Of a stretch of 64,000 nt of DNA, positions 33,149 to 42,812 are shown piece after piece. The translations under genes were made by a program, and so were the position numbers. The notes under the pieces were generated by a model. The model saw only the letters and a list, made by a program, of their open reading frames with translations. It had not been told where the DNA came from and did not search any database. Source of the stretch: Chitinophaga alhagiae (lineage in GTDB: Bacteria > Bacteroidota > Bacteroidia > Chitinophagales > Chitinophagaceae); the NCBI RefSeq assembly GCF_003568665.1, contig NZ_QXMH01000002.1:1054001-1118000 (forward strand), given 5' to 3'. Position 1 is the stretch's first letter, and every line of letters starts with the position of its first letter.

Positions 33149-34147
33149 ATGCCGGTTACCATCAGGAACGATCACAAGGAAGTGCTTTACCAATTTGAAG
33201 ATCAATATCTTCAGGAGCACTTCAACACGCCCCAGTTGGTGGAAACGGACCATCAGATAGACATTGCCTGCGGGCAGGCCCGGTTCAGGGAAATGCATTT
33301 TGACGGTTTCATCATGGGCTACGGCAGCATGGAGGTAAAGCAGCGGCTGCATGTGCAGAGCAACGATGCCTTGCGCCTGATAGGCCTGCATTTCATGCTG
33401 CAGGGAGAGATCACCTCCAGCCTGGAAGGGGTGGCCAGCAACCTGGTTACCTCCAGCCTGCAGCATAACATCGTATACAATCCCTTTTCGGAAGAACATC
33501 TGAGAATAGAGCAGCAGCCGGACATGAAAGTGTTCGGCCTGAGTTTCTGCACAAACAAGTTCATAGAACTGGCCGCCAACAACGGCCCGGTGCTGGACAA
33601 GTACGCGGAGCAGGTGGAAAAGCGGCAGCCGGTGTACCTGAAGAAGGGCCACCGTATTACGCCCCGCATGATGCAGGTGATAGACGAAATAAGCCACTGC
33701 CATTTCACCGGCGGGCTTAAAAAGCTCTTCCTGCAATCCAAGGCCATAGAGCTGCTGGCCCTGCAATGTGAGCAGATAGAGCAGGAAAGCCTGCGCGGCA
33801 CCACCGGGCCCGGCAAGGTGAGCAAAACGGATGAAGAAAGGATCTACCATGCGCGTGACCTGCTGCTGGCCAACGCGCAGGCCCCCCTGTCACTCAGCGA
33901 GCTGGCGCGCAAGGCGGGCATCAACGAGTTCAAGCTGAAGAACGGGTTCAGGAAGGTATTTGACAATACCGTGTTCGGCTACCTGAGTGATTACCGGCTG
34001 GAGCAGGCGCGGCAGCTCATCCGGGAGGGCAGGCTCTCTTTCACGGAAATAGCCGGGGAACTGGGGTATTCTTCCCTGCAGCATTTCAGCCATTCGTTCA
34101 GGAAAAAGTTCGGGATCAGCCCGCGAGAGGTTAAACACGGCATCTAA
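33149..34147 (+). CDS. AraC-family transcriptional regulator
   Basis: The 332-residue protein has a C-terminal AraC/XylS DNA-binding domain at about 235-332 with two helix-turn-helix motifs (LSELARKAGINEFKLKNGFR and FTEIAGELGYSSLQHFSHSF) and the closing FRKKFGISPREVK. Its N-terminal 200 residues have no standard AraC cupin motif and resemble the PchR-like regulators of Bacteroidota that respond to siderophores or metals. It is divergent from the 69-residue protein gene and close to a TonB-receptor operon, which are its likeliest targets. Confidence 0.92.
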   Translation: MPVTIRNDHKEVLYQFEDQYLQEHFNTPQLVETDHQIDIACGQARFREMHFDGFIMGYGSMEVKQRLHVQSNDALRLIGLHFMLQGEITSSLEGVASNLVTSSLQHNIVYNPFSEEHLRIEQQPDMKVFGLSFCTNKFIELAANNGPVLDKYAEQVEKRQPVYLKKGHRITPRMMQVIDEISHCHFTGGLKKLFLQSKAIELLALQCEQIEQESLRGTTGPGKVSKTDEERIYHARDLLLANAQAPLSLSELARKAGINEFKLKNGFRKVFDNTVFGYLSDYRLEQARQLIREGRLSFTEIAGELGYSSLQHFSHSFRKKFGISPREVKHGI

Positions 34148-34292
34148 AAAGAACGGGGACGCCTGCCGCCGAAAAAATAGGTACAATTAACATGTTGATT
34201 TAAAGCAGGTTATAAGCCTTGGTGCGTCAAAATAAGGGCCATTTCTGCAGAAATACTATACAAGTAATTGAAAATGTGTTGGTTGTAAAATG

Positions 34293-34435
34293 TCCTACTT
34301 GGGTTAGACCTATGTCACACCTAGGTTAGACCTATGTTAGACCTATATCAGACCTATATCACACCTATGTTAGACCTATATCACACCTATATTAGACCTA
34401 TATTAGACCTATATCACACCTAGTTCCGACCTAAA
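34293..34435. repeat. 11-bp tandem array, 12-13 units
   Basis: From 34304 to 34435 twelve units follow with no change of phase. They alternate TTAGACCTATR and TCACACCTATR types, with the last two (TCACACCTAGT, TCCGACCTAAA) degenerate; a further degenerate unit precedes at 34293. The invariant part is ACCTA. The period is one helical turn and does not keep a reading frame. Confidence 0.95.
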
Positions 34436-34442
34436 TACGCGG

Positions 34443-34480
34443 GAAAAATAAAAGGCCGCCCTCAACCGGGGCGGCCTTTT
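34443..34480 (-). terminator. Terminator of hppA
   Basis: AAAAGGCCGCCC (34450-34461) pairs with GGGCGGCCTTTT (34469-34480), and the minus strand continues ATTTTT. Confidence 0.88.
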
Positions 34481-34501
34481 AACATTATCGTCAGAATAAG
34501 C

Positions 34502-36718
34502 CTATTTCAGCGCAATAACGGCCTTTTCTGCCGCGGGGGCAGTGGCAGCCACCTTTTTCGTTTCAGGCGCTATTTTCTGCGCAGAATGCCCGTTCCCGTG
34601 CATTTCGGCCAGGGTAGGCGCAATTACCAGGGAAACAATAGACATCAGTTTGATAAGGATGTTCATGGAGGGGCCGGAAGTGTCCTTGAAGGGGTCACCT
34701 ACGGTATCTCCGGTTACGGAAGCCTTGTGAGGCTCTGATTTTTTGTAGTATACTTCCCCGTTGATCTCCACGCCTTTCTCAAAAGATTTCTTGGCATTGT
34801 CCCAGGCGCCGCCGGCGTTGTTCTGGAACATGCCCATCAGCACGCCGCTTACGGTAGCGCCGGCCAGGAAGCCGCCCAGCACCTCGGGCCCGAAAATGAA
34901 ACCGACCAGCAGGGGGGAAATGATGGCGATGCCGCCGGGGAGCAGCATTTTCCTGATGGAGGCCTCTGTGGAGATGGCCACGCATTTGTCGTATTCCGGT
35001 TTGCCGGTACCGTCCATAATACCGGGAATGGTGCGGAACTGGCGGCGCACTTCTTCTACCATGCTCATGGCCGCTTCACCTACGGCGCGGATGGCCAGGG
35101 AAGAGAAAATGAAGGGGATCATGGCGCCTACGAAGAGGCCGGCCAGCACGTCTGCTTTATAAATGTTGATGGCATCCTGCAGGTCGTACCCGTTGGCTTT
35201 CACTACGCCTACATAAGCGGCAAACAGCGCCAGGGCGGTGAGTGCGGCGGAGGCAATGGCAAAGCCTTTGCCGGTGGCGGCGGTGGTGTTGCCCACGGCG
35301 TCCAGGATGTCTGTTTTTTCACGTACGTCTTTGGGCAGTTCGCTCATTTCGGCAATACCGCCGGCGTTGTCCGCAATGGGGCCGAAGGCGTCAATAGCGA
35401 GCTGCATAGCGGTGGTGGCCATCATACCGGCGGCGGCAATAGCCACGCCGTAGAGGCCAGCAAATGCGTAAGAGCCGTAAATACCGCCGGCCAATACCAG
35501 AATGGGCAGCATGGTAGATTCCATGCCTACGGCCAGGCCGCCGATAATGTTGGTGGCGTGGCCGGTAGAAGACTGGCGGATGATGGATTTCACCGGGCGT
35601 TTGCCCATAGCGGTGAAATACTCGGTGATGATGCTCATGAGCGTACCTACTACCAGGCCCACAATGATGGCGCCGAATACGCCGCCTTTGGTGAACTCGT
35701 GGCCGCGCAGGTTCATGGTATCGGGCAGCATCCAGTTCACGGCAAAGTAGCATACAACAGCGGTGAGAATGATGGAGCCCCAGTTGCCCATGTTGAGCGC
35801 GCGTTGTACCGCGCCGGTGTTAAGCCCGGTGCTTTCGCTTATTCTTACAAAGAAGGTACCGATGATAGACAGAATGATACCGATGCCGGCAATGAACATC
35901 GGCAGCAGGATGGGGGCAATACCGCCAAAGCTGTCTACCGAAGATGTTTCAACGCCCAGTACCATGGTAGCCAGCACGGTGGCCACATAGGAACCGAAAA
36001 GGTCTGCGCCCATACCGGCCACGTCTCCCACGTTGTCTCCCACGTTATCCGCAATGGTAGCGGGGTTGCGGGGATCATCTTCCGGGATGCCGGCCTCAAC
36101 TTTACCTACCAGGTCTGCGCCTACGTCTGCCGCTTTGGTATAGATACCGCCGCCTACGCGGGCAAACAGCGCAATGCTTTCCGCGCCCAGGGAGAAGCCG
36201 GTGAGCACTTCAATGGTCTTGATCATTTCAGCGGAGTTGGCTTCCGCGCCAAAGTAGGCTTTGAGAATGATGAAGAGGCTGCCCAGGCCCAGTACGGCCA
36301 GGCCGGCAACGCCCATGCCCATTACAGACCCGCCGGTGAAAGAAACTTTCAGCGCGCGGGAAAGGCTGGTGCGGGCGGCTTGCGCGGTACGCACATTGGC
36401 TTTGGTGGCTATTTTCATGCCTATAAAACCTGCCGTGGCAGAGAAGATGGCGCCTATAATAAAGGTCAGTGCAATGGTCCAGTCCGAGCTGGCGTGGGAA
36501 TACCCCATGTAGCCCAATAACAGGGCGGCTATGATCACAAAATAGGTGAGGATCTTGTACTCTGCCTTCAGGAAGGCCATGGCGCCTTCGGCAATATGTT
36601 TGGCAATTTCCGTCATCCTTTCATTACCGGCATCCTGGCGTGTTACCCAGGCGCTTTGGATGGCTGTAAATAACAGTGCTATCAGTCCGAACAGTGGAAC
36701 AATGTAAACTATACTCAT
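34502..36718 (-). CDS. hppA: Membrane pyrophosphatase, K+-stimulated cation pump
   Basis: The 738-residue polytopic protein couples pyrophosphate hydrolysis to H+ or Na+ transport. The active-site signature [20 protein letters not shown] and the loop [20 protein letters not shown] are intact. The motif [15 protein letters not shown] has Ala where K+-independent pumps have Lys, placing it among K+-dependent enzymes. About 16 TM helices are expected. The C-terminal 30 residues ([20 protein letters not shown]) form an extra Ala/Lys-rich tail. Whether it pumps H+ or Na+ cannot be decided by eye. It is monocistronic. Confidence 0.96.
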   Translation of the reverse strand: MSIVYIVPLFGLIALLFTAIQSAWVTRQDAGNERMTEIAKHIAEGAMAFLKAEYKILTYFVIIAALLLGYMGYSHASSDWTIALTFIIGAIFSATAGFIGMKIATKANVRTAQAARTSLSRALKVSFTGGSVMGMGVAGLAVLGLGSLFIILKAYFGAEANSAEMIKTIEVLTGFSLGAESIALFARVGGGIYTKAADVGADLVGKVEAGIPEDDPRNPATIADNVGDNVGDVAGMGADLFGSYVATVLATMVLGVETSSVDSFGGIAPILLPMFIAGIGIILSIIGTFFVRISESTGLNTGAVQRALNMGNWGSIILTAVVCYFAVNWMLPDTMNLRGHEFTKGGVFGAIIVGLVVGTLMSIITEYFTAMGKRPVKSIIRQSSTGHATNIIGGLAVGMESTMLPILVLAGGIYGSYAFAGLYGVAIAAAGMMATTAMQLAIDAFGPIADNAGGIAEMSELPKDVREKTDILDAVGNTTAATGKGFAIASAALTALALFAAYVGVVKANGYDLQDAINIYKADVLAGLFVGAMIPFIFSSLAIRAVGEAAMSMVEEVRRQFRTIPGIMDGTGKPEYDKCVAISTEASIRKMLLPGGIAIISPLLVGFIFGPEVLGGFLAGATVSGVLMGMFQNNAGGAWDNAKKSFEKGVEINGEVYYKKSEPHKASVTGDTVGDPFKDTSGPSMNILIKLMSIVSLVIAPTLAEMHGNGHSAQKIAPETKKVAATAPAAEKAVIALK

Positions 36719-36803
36719 ACTTGGTGTTTGGCCTTTTTAATTTGTTACAAGGTTGACGAAGATAATGTATTAGAATTTATTTTACTAGTGCTATTGCATT
36801 CGA

Positions 36804-38318
36804 TTATTTTTGAATGTGTAGCCAGGCCTGGCCAAGATAGTAAACAATGTCTTCTGCCACCATGGCTTCTTCAGATACGTCGCTGGCGGCAAGGTCTCCC
36901 GCCTGGCCGTGCAGCCAGGCGCCCAGCAGCAGCGCGGCCTTGGGGGCGTAGCCCTGGCTGAGGAGGCCGGTGAGCATGCCGGTGAGCACGTCCCCGCTGC
37001 CGCCGGTGGCCATGCCGGGGTTGCCGGTGGGGTTGAAATATACCGCCCCGTCAGGGCAGGCCATGGCGCTGTAGCGGCCTTTGAGCAGAATGTACAGGCC
37101 CAGCGCCGAGGCTTTGGCGGAGAGCAGTTCCAGCCGTGCAAAATGATCGGGAGAAGGGCCGAAGAGGCGTTCAAATTCTTTGGGGTGCGGGGTGAGTATG
37201 GAGCCCGCGGGTATTTTTTCCAGCAGGGCGGGGTAGGTGCTGATGATGTTGAGGGCGTCCGCGTCCAGCACCATGGGCTTGTGGTAGAGCTGCAGCAGCT
37301 TTTCCAGCGCGCCGGCGGTGGCGTGGCCCGTACCGATGCCCGGCCCTATGCCGATGGCCGCGTAGTCTGGCGCGCGGTGCAGCCGGAAGGCTTCGTGAAA
37401 CTGGCTGCTGTACTTTACTTCCTCGTCTGTTTCACACATGGCCTCCGGTATGGTGGTTTGCATGATGTTGTAGCCGCACTGCGGCACATGCGCCGTTACC
37501 AGACCGGCGCCTGCCCGCAAACAGGCCTTGACGGCCAGTATGGCGGCGCCCATTTTACCGTGGCTGCCGGCAATGATGAGGGCATGGCCATAGGTGCCCT
37601 TGTGCGCAAATGGAGCGCGCGGCTGGTAAATGGTCTGTATGATCTGCGCGTCCGTAAGGTGGTATTTTGTTGGCGCCGCCGCGGTGTACGCGGGGTGCAG
37701 GCCAATGCGGAGCACTTCTACCTGGCCCGTGCGCGCGGCATTTTCCGGCAGCAGGAATGCCAGTTTGTAAAACTCGAAACTGAGCGTATAACGGGCATGT
37801 ATACACGGTGCGTGTACGTTGCTGCTGTCTGCCATCAGCCCGGAGGGCATGTCTATGGACACAATGGTGTGCCTGGCGCCGGCGTCGTTGATCTTGTGGA
37901 GGATACCGGCTACCCAGCCTTCTACGGGGCGGGAGAGGCCGGTGCCGAAAATGGCGTCTACCACAATGCCGGGCGCTTCCATTTCCGGGAACTCCGTGAG
38001 GGCGTGAATATGCTGTATGGGCGCTACGGTTGCCTGGTTGGCGGCATTGTCTGCGGAAGGGGCGTCTGCATGATGCACCATATAGGCCTGCACGTTATAA
38101 CCATTGGCGCGCAGCAGCCGGGTGATCACCAGGCCGTCCCCGCCATTGTTGCCCATGCCGCAGAAAACATAGTAGGGGGGCGCTTCGCCAAAGGAATGCG
38201 CCAGCCAGCCGGCGCATTCCGCCGCGGCCCTTTCCATCAGTTGCAGGCTGCTCACCGGTTCATGCTGAATGGTGTAGGCGTCTGCTTCCCGGATCTGTCT
38301 GGCTGACAATATTTTCAT
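36804..38318 (-). CDS. nnr: Bifunctional NAD(P)HX epimerase/dehydratase
   Basis: The 504-residue protein repairs hydrated NADH and NADPH. The N-terminal YjeF-type epimerase domain (residues 1-215) has CGMGNNGGDGLVITRLL as its nucleotide loop. The C-terminal ribokinase-like ADP-dependent dehydratase domain has KGTYGHALIIAGSHGKMGAA, GIGPGIGT and the signature GNPGMATGGSGDVLTG. Start at ATG 38318 gives MKILSARQIREAD, the normal N-terminus; the frame is open far upstream through GC-rich palindromic DNA that is not part of the gene. Confidence 0.95.
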   Translation of the reverse strand: MKILSARQIREADAYTIQHEPVSSLQLMERAAAECAGWLAHSFGEAPPYYVFCGMGNNGGDGLVITRLLRANGYNVQAYMVHHADAPSADNAANQATVAPIQHIHALTEFPEMEAPGIVVDAIFGTGLSRPVEGWVAGILHKINDAGARHTIVSIDMPSGLMADSSNVHAPCIHARYTLSFEFYKLAFLLPENAARTGQVEVLRIGLHPAYTAAAPTKYHLTDAQIIQTIYQPRAPFAHKGTYGHALIIAGSHGKMGAAILAVKACLRAGAGLVTAHVPQCGYNIMQTTIPEAMCETDEEVKYSSQFHEAFRLHRAPDYAAIGIGPGIGTGHATAGALEKLLQLYHKPMVLDADALNIISTYPALLEKIPAGSILTPHPKEFERLFGPSPDHFARLELLSAKASALGLYILLKGRYSAMACPDGAVYFNPTGNPGMATGGSGDVLTGMLTGLLSQGYAPKAALLLGAWLHGQAGDLAASDVSEEAMVAEDIVYYLGQAWLHIQK

Positions 38319-38474
38319 GGGAACAGTATTGGTTGTTCCGGGAATGGCCCGGATGTTAAATATAAGCGTTTCCGCGGATTTGGGGGAAGCAGGAGGGTAC
38401 CGGCATAACCGCGGGCGAAGGGCGGGGGCGCCGTTACACGGGCATGCTATGCTCCACGTCACCACCGGGTATAC

Positions 38475-38519
38475 GCCATGCAGGAGCGCCGCCTTGCGCG
38501 GCCGGCGCTCCTGCATGGC
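38475..38519. repeat. 17-bp perfect palindromic hairpin
   Basis: GCCATGCAGGAGCGCCG (38475-38491) and its exact complement (38503-38519) enclose an 11-nt GC-rich loop. There is no T-tract. It lies between the terminator of the barrel-protein gene and the start of nnr. Confidence 0.8.
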
Positions 38520-38523
38520 AGGC

Positions 38524-38552
38524 AAAAAAAAGCGCGCCCTCAACAGGCGCGC
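38524..38552 (-). terminator. Terminator of the barrel-protein gene
   Basis: GCGCGCC (38532-38538) pairs with GGCGCGC (38546-38552), followed on the minus strand by eight T residues. Confidence 0.85.
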
Positions 38553-38579
38553 CATTGTTTAAAGAAAGAAGTTGTTGGC

Positions 38580-39113
38580 TTATTTGAAGGTATACCTTAC
38601 AGAGAACCCGCCGATCTGTTCACCGATAAAATCGTTGTAACCGTTAAAGTTGAAATAAGGCTTCAGGTCGGCGCTGAGGTTCAGCGGAATGTTCTTGAAC
38701 GTGTACTCCACGCCAAAGATGCCGTCCAGGCCTCCTACTACGTGTGTGTCATTCCGCCTGCGGCCATTGTTGTCCCAGTAACGGCCGTTCCAGAAACCCA
38801 GGTGGGCGCCGCCGCCGGCGTACATGTTCCACTCAGACTTGCCAAACACGTTCCAGTGGTATTCGTACAGGCCGGTGAAGGTCACGTTAGACTCATCGTT
38901 GCCATTCCAGAAATAGTGGTGTACGATGCCTTCAATGGCATGCGGCCCGTTCAGGAAGTGCTTTACCGTGAAACCAGCCAGCCAGGGGTTCACCCTGAGG
39001 CCCAGCGCCGTGTGATAGTCGCCGGGGTTTCCGCCGCCACTGGTCCGGCGTTGTGCATTTGCCTGGAAGGCCATCAAAGAAAGTACTCCGAAGAGCAACA
39101 AGATCCTTTTCAT
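38580..39113 (-). CDS. Outer-membrane beta-barrel protein, paralog A
   Basis: The 177-residue protein has a signal peptide (LSLMAFQANAQ) and an OmpA-like or OmpW-like eight-stranded barrel pattern: IEGIVHHYFW, FTGLYEYHWNVFG, WNMYAGGGAHLGFW, VVGGLDGIFGVEYTFKNIPLNLSADLKPYFNF. It shares the phrases LGLRV, GLYEYHW, YAGGGAHLG and FKNIPLNLSxDxKP with the gene upstream, so the two are tandem duplicates. Function unknown; a surface structural or stress-related role is possible. Confidence 0.7.
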   Translation of the reverse strand: MKRILLLFGVLSLMAFQANAQRRTSGGGNPGDYHTALGLRVNPWLAGFTVKHFLNGPHAIEGIVHHYFWNGNDESNVTFTGLYEYHWNVFGKSEWNMYAGGGAHLGFWNGRYWDNNGRRRNDTHVVGGLDGIFGVEYTFKNIPLNLSADLKPYFNFNGYNDFIGEQIGGFSVRYTFK

Positions 39114-39148
39114 ATAGTTTGTTTATTTAGAAAAAATGTTGATCGTAC

Positions 39149-39616
39149 TTATTTCTTTCTTCCGAAAACATACCGTGCTGAAATACCGAACTCCGCCAGT
39201 TCTGAAGCGGTAGTGAAATGAATGGCGGGTTTCCAGTCCAGGCTCAGGTTCAGGGGTATCTTCTCAAAGATGTAATTCACGCCGGCAATGGCATCTATCC
39301 CTGCCAGAAATTCGCTGTTGCCGTCTATTCTGCGCGTGCCCAGGTGCGCCCCGCCGCCTGCGTACCAGCCTACCCCGGGGGCGGTCAGTTCTGACAGGTC
39401 CCAGTGGTACTGGTACAATCCGGTAAGGGACGCGGTCCTGTTGTACAGCCCTACAATGCCTTCTACCGCGGAGTGTTCCGTAAAAAAATATCTTCCTGTA
39501 ACGCCCAGCGGCAGGCCCACTCTAACCCCGGCTTCCAGTTGCCCGGCTGCCTGCTGTGCTTTGGCAGTACCGGCAAAACATAATGTCAGCATAGCAGCAA
39601 TGATGCGGTATCTCAT
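39149..39616 (-). CDS. Outer-membrane beta-barrel protein, paralog B
   Basis: The 155-residue protein (signal peptide ending AGTAKAQQ) is a shorter paralog of the next gene downstream on the same strand. Shared blocks are VEGIVGLY, LTGLYQYHWDL, WYAGGGAHLG, GIDAIAGVNYIFEKIPLNLSLDWKP and a C-terminal ISARYVFG. Start at ATG 39616 is chosen because the signal peptide begins there; the upstream extension is not signal-like. The gene pair is probably one transcript (35-base gap). Confidence 0.7.
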   Translation of the reverse strand: MRYRIIAAMLTLCFAGTAKAQQAAGQLEAGVRVGLPLGVTGRYFFTEHSAVEGIVGLYNRTASLTGLYQYHWDLSELTAPGVGWYAGGGAHLGTRRIDGNSEFLAGIDAIAGVNYIFEKIPLNLSLDWKPAIHFTTASELAEFGISARYVFGRKK

Positions 39617-39694
39617 GTGATGTAATATTTGCAATAACAATGCCAAAGGCATATGGTGAGAACAGTGTAAGGGCAAAGGTCGTAACAGAAACGG

Positions 39695-40891
39695 CTATAA
39701 GGCCGTTTTATTTTGCCGGTTGCTTAATGTCTTTAAAAAAATGAAACCCGCCAGTGCCGCTATAACGGAAGCCGTGATCACGGACATGATAGACACTACC
39801 TGTGTTTCGGCATCGTCAAAGGCCAGCGTGGCAATAAAAATGCTCATGGTAAAACCTACGCCGGCTATCATGCCCACGCCCAACAGCTGCTTCCAGCTGG
39901 TGCCGGAAGGGAGGCTGGCCAGCCGGAGCTTTACCGCCAGGAAACAAAGCAGGAAAATACCGAGCGGCTTCCCGATCACCAGCCCGGACACAATGCCGAA
40001 GCTCACGCTGTGCGTAAAGGCCTGCAATACGTCTGGCGGAAAGTGGATGGCGGTGTTGGCCAGCGCAAAGATGGGCATAATGATGAAGTTCACGGGGTCG
40101 TGCAGGGTATGCTCCAGGGCGCTGATCTTGTTTAGCGGAATGCAGAAGGCCAGCAATACGCCTGCAATGGTGGCGTGGATGCCGGAGTTGAAAATGCAAT
40201 ACCACAAAATGATGCCGGGAATGAAATAAAAGAACAGGTTCCTGACCTTCAGCCAATTGAATACCAGCAGCAGGGCCAGTATGCCCGCGCCCCAGTACAG
40301 GTACAGCAAATGCAGCTCTTCCGTATAAAAAATGGCAATGGCCAGTATGGCGCCGAGGTCGTCAATAATGGCCAGGGCGGTGAGGAATATTTTTAGGCTC
40401 AGCGGTACGCGGTTGCCCAGCAGGGAAAGGATGCCGAGGGAAAAAGCGATGTCTGTGGCCATGGGGATGCCCCAGCCGTGGTGGAAAGGCGTACCGGCGT
40501 TGAAGATGCTGTAAATGAGGGCGGGGGCCAGCATACCGCCTATGGCGGCCAGCACGGGCAACAGGGATTTGCGGATGGACTGCAGCTCGCCCACGGTCAG
40601 CTCCCGTTTGATCTCCATGCCCACCAGGAAAAAGAAGAGCACCATAAAACCGTCATTGATCCACAGCAGCCACGAGTTGGGCAGGTGCAGCCCTTTGAAG
40701 TTGTAATGATGCCCGCCGGCGGGGTCAAAGAGGGTATTGAAGAAGCCTGTGTACGCTGCTTCCCAGGGAGAATTGGCAATGATGATGGAAATGACGGTGC
40801 AGGAGATCAGTGTAATGCCAACAGCGCGGCTGTCACTCAAAAATTGGTAAATGGGCGATAAAAGTCTGTTGATCGTTCTCCCGAATATCAT
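39695..40891 (-). CDS. nhaA: Na+/H+ antiporter NhaA
   Basis: The 398-residue transporter exchanges Na+ (or Li+) for protons at the inner membrane. It has the two motifs that hold the ion-binding and helix-crossing residues: PMATDIAFSLGILSLLG and LTALAIIDDLGAILAIA with the adjacent aspartate pair, plus the conserved PIFALANTAIHF. The length matches the family. It lies 23 bases before the OstA-like gene's end on the same strand, so it may be read as the last gene of the envelope cluster. Confidence 0.96.
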   Translation of the reverse strand: MIFGRTINRLLSPIYQFLSDSRAVGITLISCTVISIIIANSPWEAAYTGFFNTLFDPAGGHHYNFKGLHLPNSWLLWINDGFMVLFFFLVGMEIKRELTVGELQSIRKSLLPVLAAIGGMLAPALIYSIFNAGTPFHHGWGIPMATDIAFSLGILSLLGNRVPLSLKIFLTALAIIDDLGAILAIAIFYTEELHLLYLYWGAGILALLLVFNWLKVRNLFFYFIPGIILWYCIFNSGIHATIAGVLLAFCIPLNKISALEHTLHDPVNFIIMPIFALANTAIHFPPDVLQAFTHSVSFGIVSGLVIGKPLGIFLLCFLAVKLRLASLPSGTSWKQLLGVGMIAGVGFTMSIFIATLAFDDAETQVVSIMSVITASVIAALAGFIFLKTLSNRQNKTAL

Positions 40892-40914
40892 TCCATCGTG
40901 TTTAGGTGAAAAAA

Positions 40915-42807
40915 TTATTGGCCCAGCAGTTCATACTTGGACTTTGGTTTACGGTGTATTTCCCAGCGGAAGCCCTGCAGCCGCTTCTGGTCTTCCGGCA
41001 TTTGTGTGAAAGGGAACATGGTGGCCTCCGGTTCTTTGACGAACACTACCCGCTCCAGCTCCCCGTTCTGGAAGTAGATGCGGGTATTGGCGGAGAGCAG
41101 CCGGTTCACGGAAACAAAGGCGCTGTCATCGTCCTGCACGTAATAGATATTTTCCGCGTTGCCGTTCACGTGCATGGAATCCAGCTTTTCCTCCCCGAAG
41201 TAGCCCATTACCGTGTTGCCTTTGATCTGGTTATACATGTCAGGCCCGGCCTCGCTGATAATAAGGGCGTTCTGGTCCAGCAGGAGGCGGTCTGCCTTCT
41301 GATTTTTCGTGAACAGAAAAATGGTATCGCCCAGCATCTGGTTGTCATTAGCCCACAGCACGGGATTGCGGAAGAGGCGGAAAATGGAGTCTACGCTGGA
41401 GTAGTACACACTGTCTGCCACGCCCTGCAGGGAGTCTGAATAGATCTTGACATCGTGATAGGCAATGATGAACCTTTTTTCTGTAGTGTCTCTGGGGGGC
41501 GGTGCGGCGGTTACCTGCGGGCTGATGATGCGGGCCGTGTCAGCACGGGGCCCGGTGGTATCAGGCATGGCGGCGGCCAGCGCGGCGGTATCAGGCACTA
41601 TGGCGGCGGCGCTGCGGATGGCGGCCAGGCCGCTGGTGTCTGGCTGGGTTTTGGCGGCCACCATGTTGCTGGTGTCTTTGGCGTCTGTAGCCCCGTCCAG
41701 CAGTTTTTTAAAGGCCGCGTGGCCGGCCGTGTCCCTGATAGCGGGCCTTTGCACGGCGGTTACCGCGGGCCTTTCCGTAATGGGCCGCATGGTGGCGGTG
41801 GCGGCGCTGTCTTGTTTTGGCGCTACGGTGTCTTTTTTGATGATGCCGGAAAACAGGGTGTCCGCGGCTATGAACAGGGTATCTGTTTTACCTTCCAGCA
41901 GCATCACCGGTTTTTGCGTGGCCAGTACGGTCTTGAGGTGTTGGTTCACAATGCCGTAATTGGCCAGCACGGCCACTTTCTGCGCGGTGTCCCGCCAGAT
42001 CATATTGCCGGTGGCAATGGAAATACCGGTGCTTTTATCTGTCTGGATCTCGTTGGCGGTGAAGGTGTTGGTGCTGTCTTCTATCACCGGCCGCTGGCCG
42101 AAGCTGCCATACCCGTTATCCGTGTTGTAAAACCCGGAGGTCACGTACATGGTGGCCTTACCGTCGTTAATAGTGGTAGGGGCCAGTATGGTGGCAATTT
42201 TGGTGTTGGAGTTGTACAGCAGCGTGTCTGTGCCCAGGGTGAAGCCGGGGTCTACGATCTCTACGTTCTTCTTGAAATAAACGTCTTTTGTTTCCGCGTA
42301 ATAGAACCCTTCCTGGCTGGTGAGCACAGATTCTCCGTTGACCAGCTTGCCGCCCTTGTCATACGTACCGATCTTGGTGTTCATGTCATATACCAGCTGC
42401 GGGCTGGTCAGCACTATTTTGCTGTCTGTAAGTCTGGCGTTGCCGGTGAGGGTGGCAATGCGCGTATCGCCAACATACACCAACTGGTCGGAGTAGGTGT
42501 GAATGCTATCGTCCTGGTTGATATGCACATGGCCCCAGGCCTCCACAATATTCTGCTGGGCCTTGATCACCGCGCTGTCACAATAGAGCAGGCTGGTGCC
42601 CTGCCGGAAGATCACGTCTCCGGTGAAGCGCCGCTCGTCTACGGAGTCTGTGGCGATGTTCTCCACAGACTTTGCCTGCAGCAGGTGGATCCTTTTGGTG
42701 GTATCCTGCTGTGGCGGCTGCGCGGGCAAAGTTGCGGCGTGCCGGCTGTTGGCGGCCAGTAGCCCGGTTACGCCCAATCCTGCCAGCAGAATAAATGTTC
42801 TTAGCAT
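40915..42807 (-). CDS. OstA-like/LptA-related envelope protein
   Basis: The 630-residue protein has a signal peptide (ILLAGLGVTGLLAANS). Tandem OstA-type beta-jellyroll repeats follow (RFTGDVIFRQGTSLLYCDSAVIKAQQ..., ARLTDSKIVLTSPQLVYDMN) across about residues 30-310. An Ala/Thr/Pro/Asp-rich low-complexity segment of about 110 residues follows, then a second OstA-type region to the end. It probably shields or carries LPS across the periplasm, like LptA. Start at ATG 42807; a GTG at 42813 overlaps the MlaD-like stop codon. It sits between nhaA and the MlaD-like gene. Confidence 0.82.
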   Translation of the reverse strand: MLRTFILLAGLGVTGLLAANSRHAATLPAQPPQQDTTKRIHLLQAKSVENIATDSVDERRFTGDVIFRQGTSLLYCDSAVIKAQQNIVEAWGHVHINQDDSIHTYSDQLVYVGDTRIATLTGNARLTDSKIVLTSPQLVYDMNTKIGTYDKGGKLVNGESVLTSQEGFYYAETKDVYFKKNVEIVDPGFTLGTDTLLYNSNTKIATILAPTTINDGKATMYVTSGFYNTDNGYGSFGQRPVIEDSTNTFTANEIQTDKSTGISIATGNMIWRDTAQKVAVLANYGIVNQHLKTVLATQKPVMLLEGKTDTLFIAADTLFSGIIKKDTVAPKQDSAATATMRPITERPAVTAVQRPAIRDTAGHAAFKKLLDGATDAKDTSNMVAAKTQPDTSGLAAIRSAAAIVPDTAALAAAMPDTTGPRADTARIISPQVTAAPPPRDTTEKRFIIAYHDVKIYSDSLQGVADSVYYSSVDSIFRLFRNPVLWANDNQMLGDTIFLFTKNQKADRLLLDQNALIISEAGPDMYNQIKGNTVMGYFGEEKLDSMHVNGNAENIYYVQDDDSAFVSVNRLLSANTRIYFQNGELERVVFVKEPEATMFPFTQMPEDQKRLQGFRWEIHRKPKSKYELLGQ

Positions 42808-42812
42808 TTTCA

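Larger units (their letters stand above)
34148..34501. other. Intergenic region with an 11-bp repeat array
   Basis: Between the AraC-type regulator and the pyrophosphatase gene, the only features are the 11-bp array at 34293-34435 and the terminator at 34443-34480. The first 140 bases look like unremarkable AT-rich DNA. Confidence 0.7.

Noticed and set aside
34293..34435. CRISPR array
   Set aside because: The unit is 11 bp with no spacers, and no cas genes are present in the window.
36909..38306. 465-codon frame antisense to nnr
   Set aside because: The sense strand gives both NAD(P)HX-repair domains with intact motifs; the antisense translation is unstructured.
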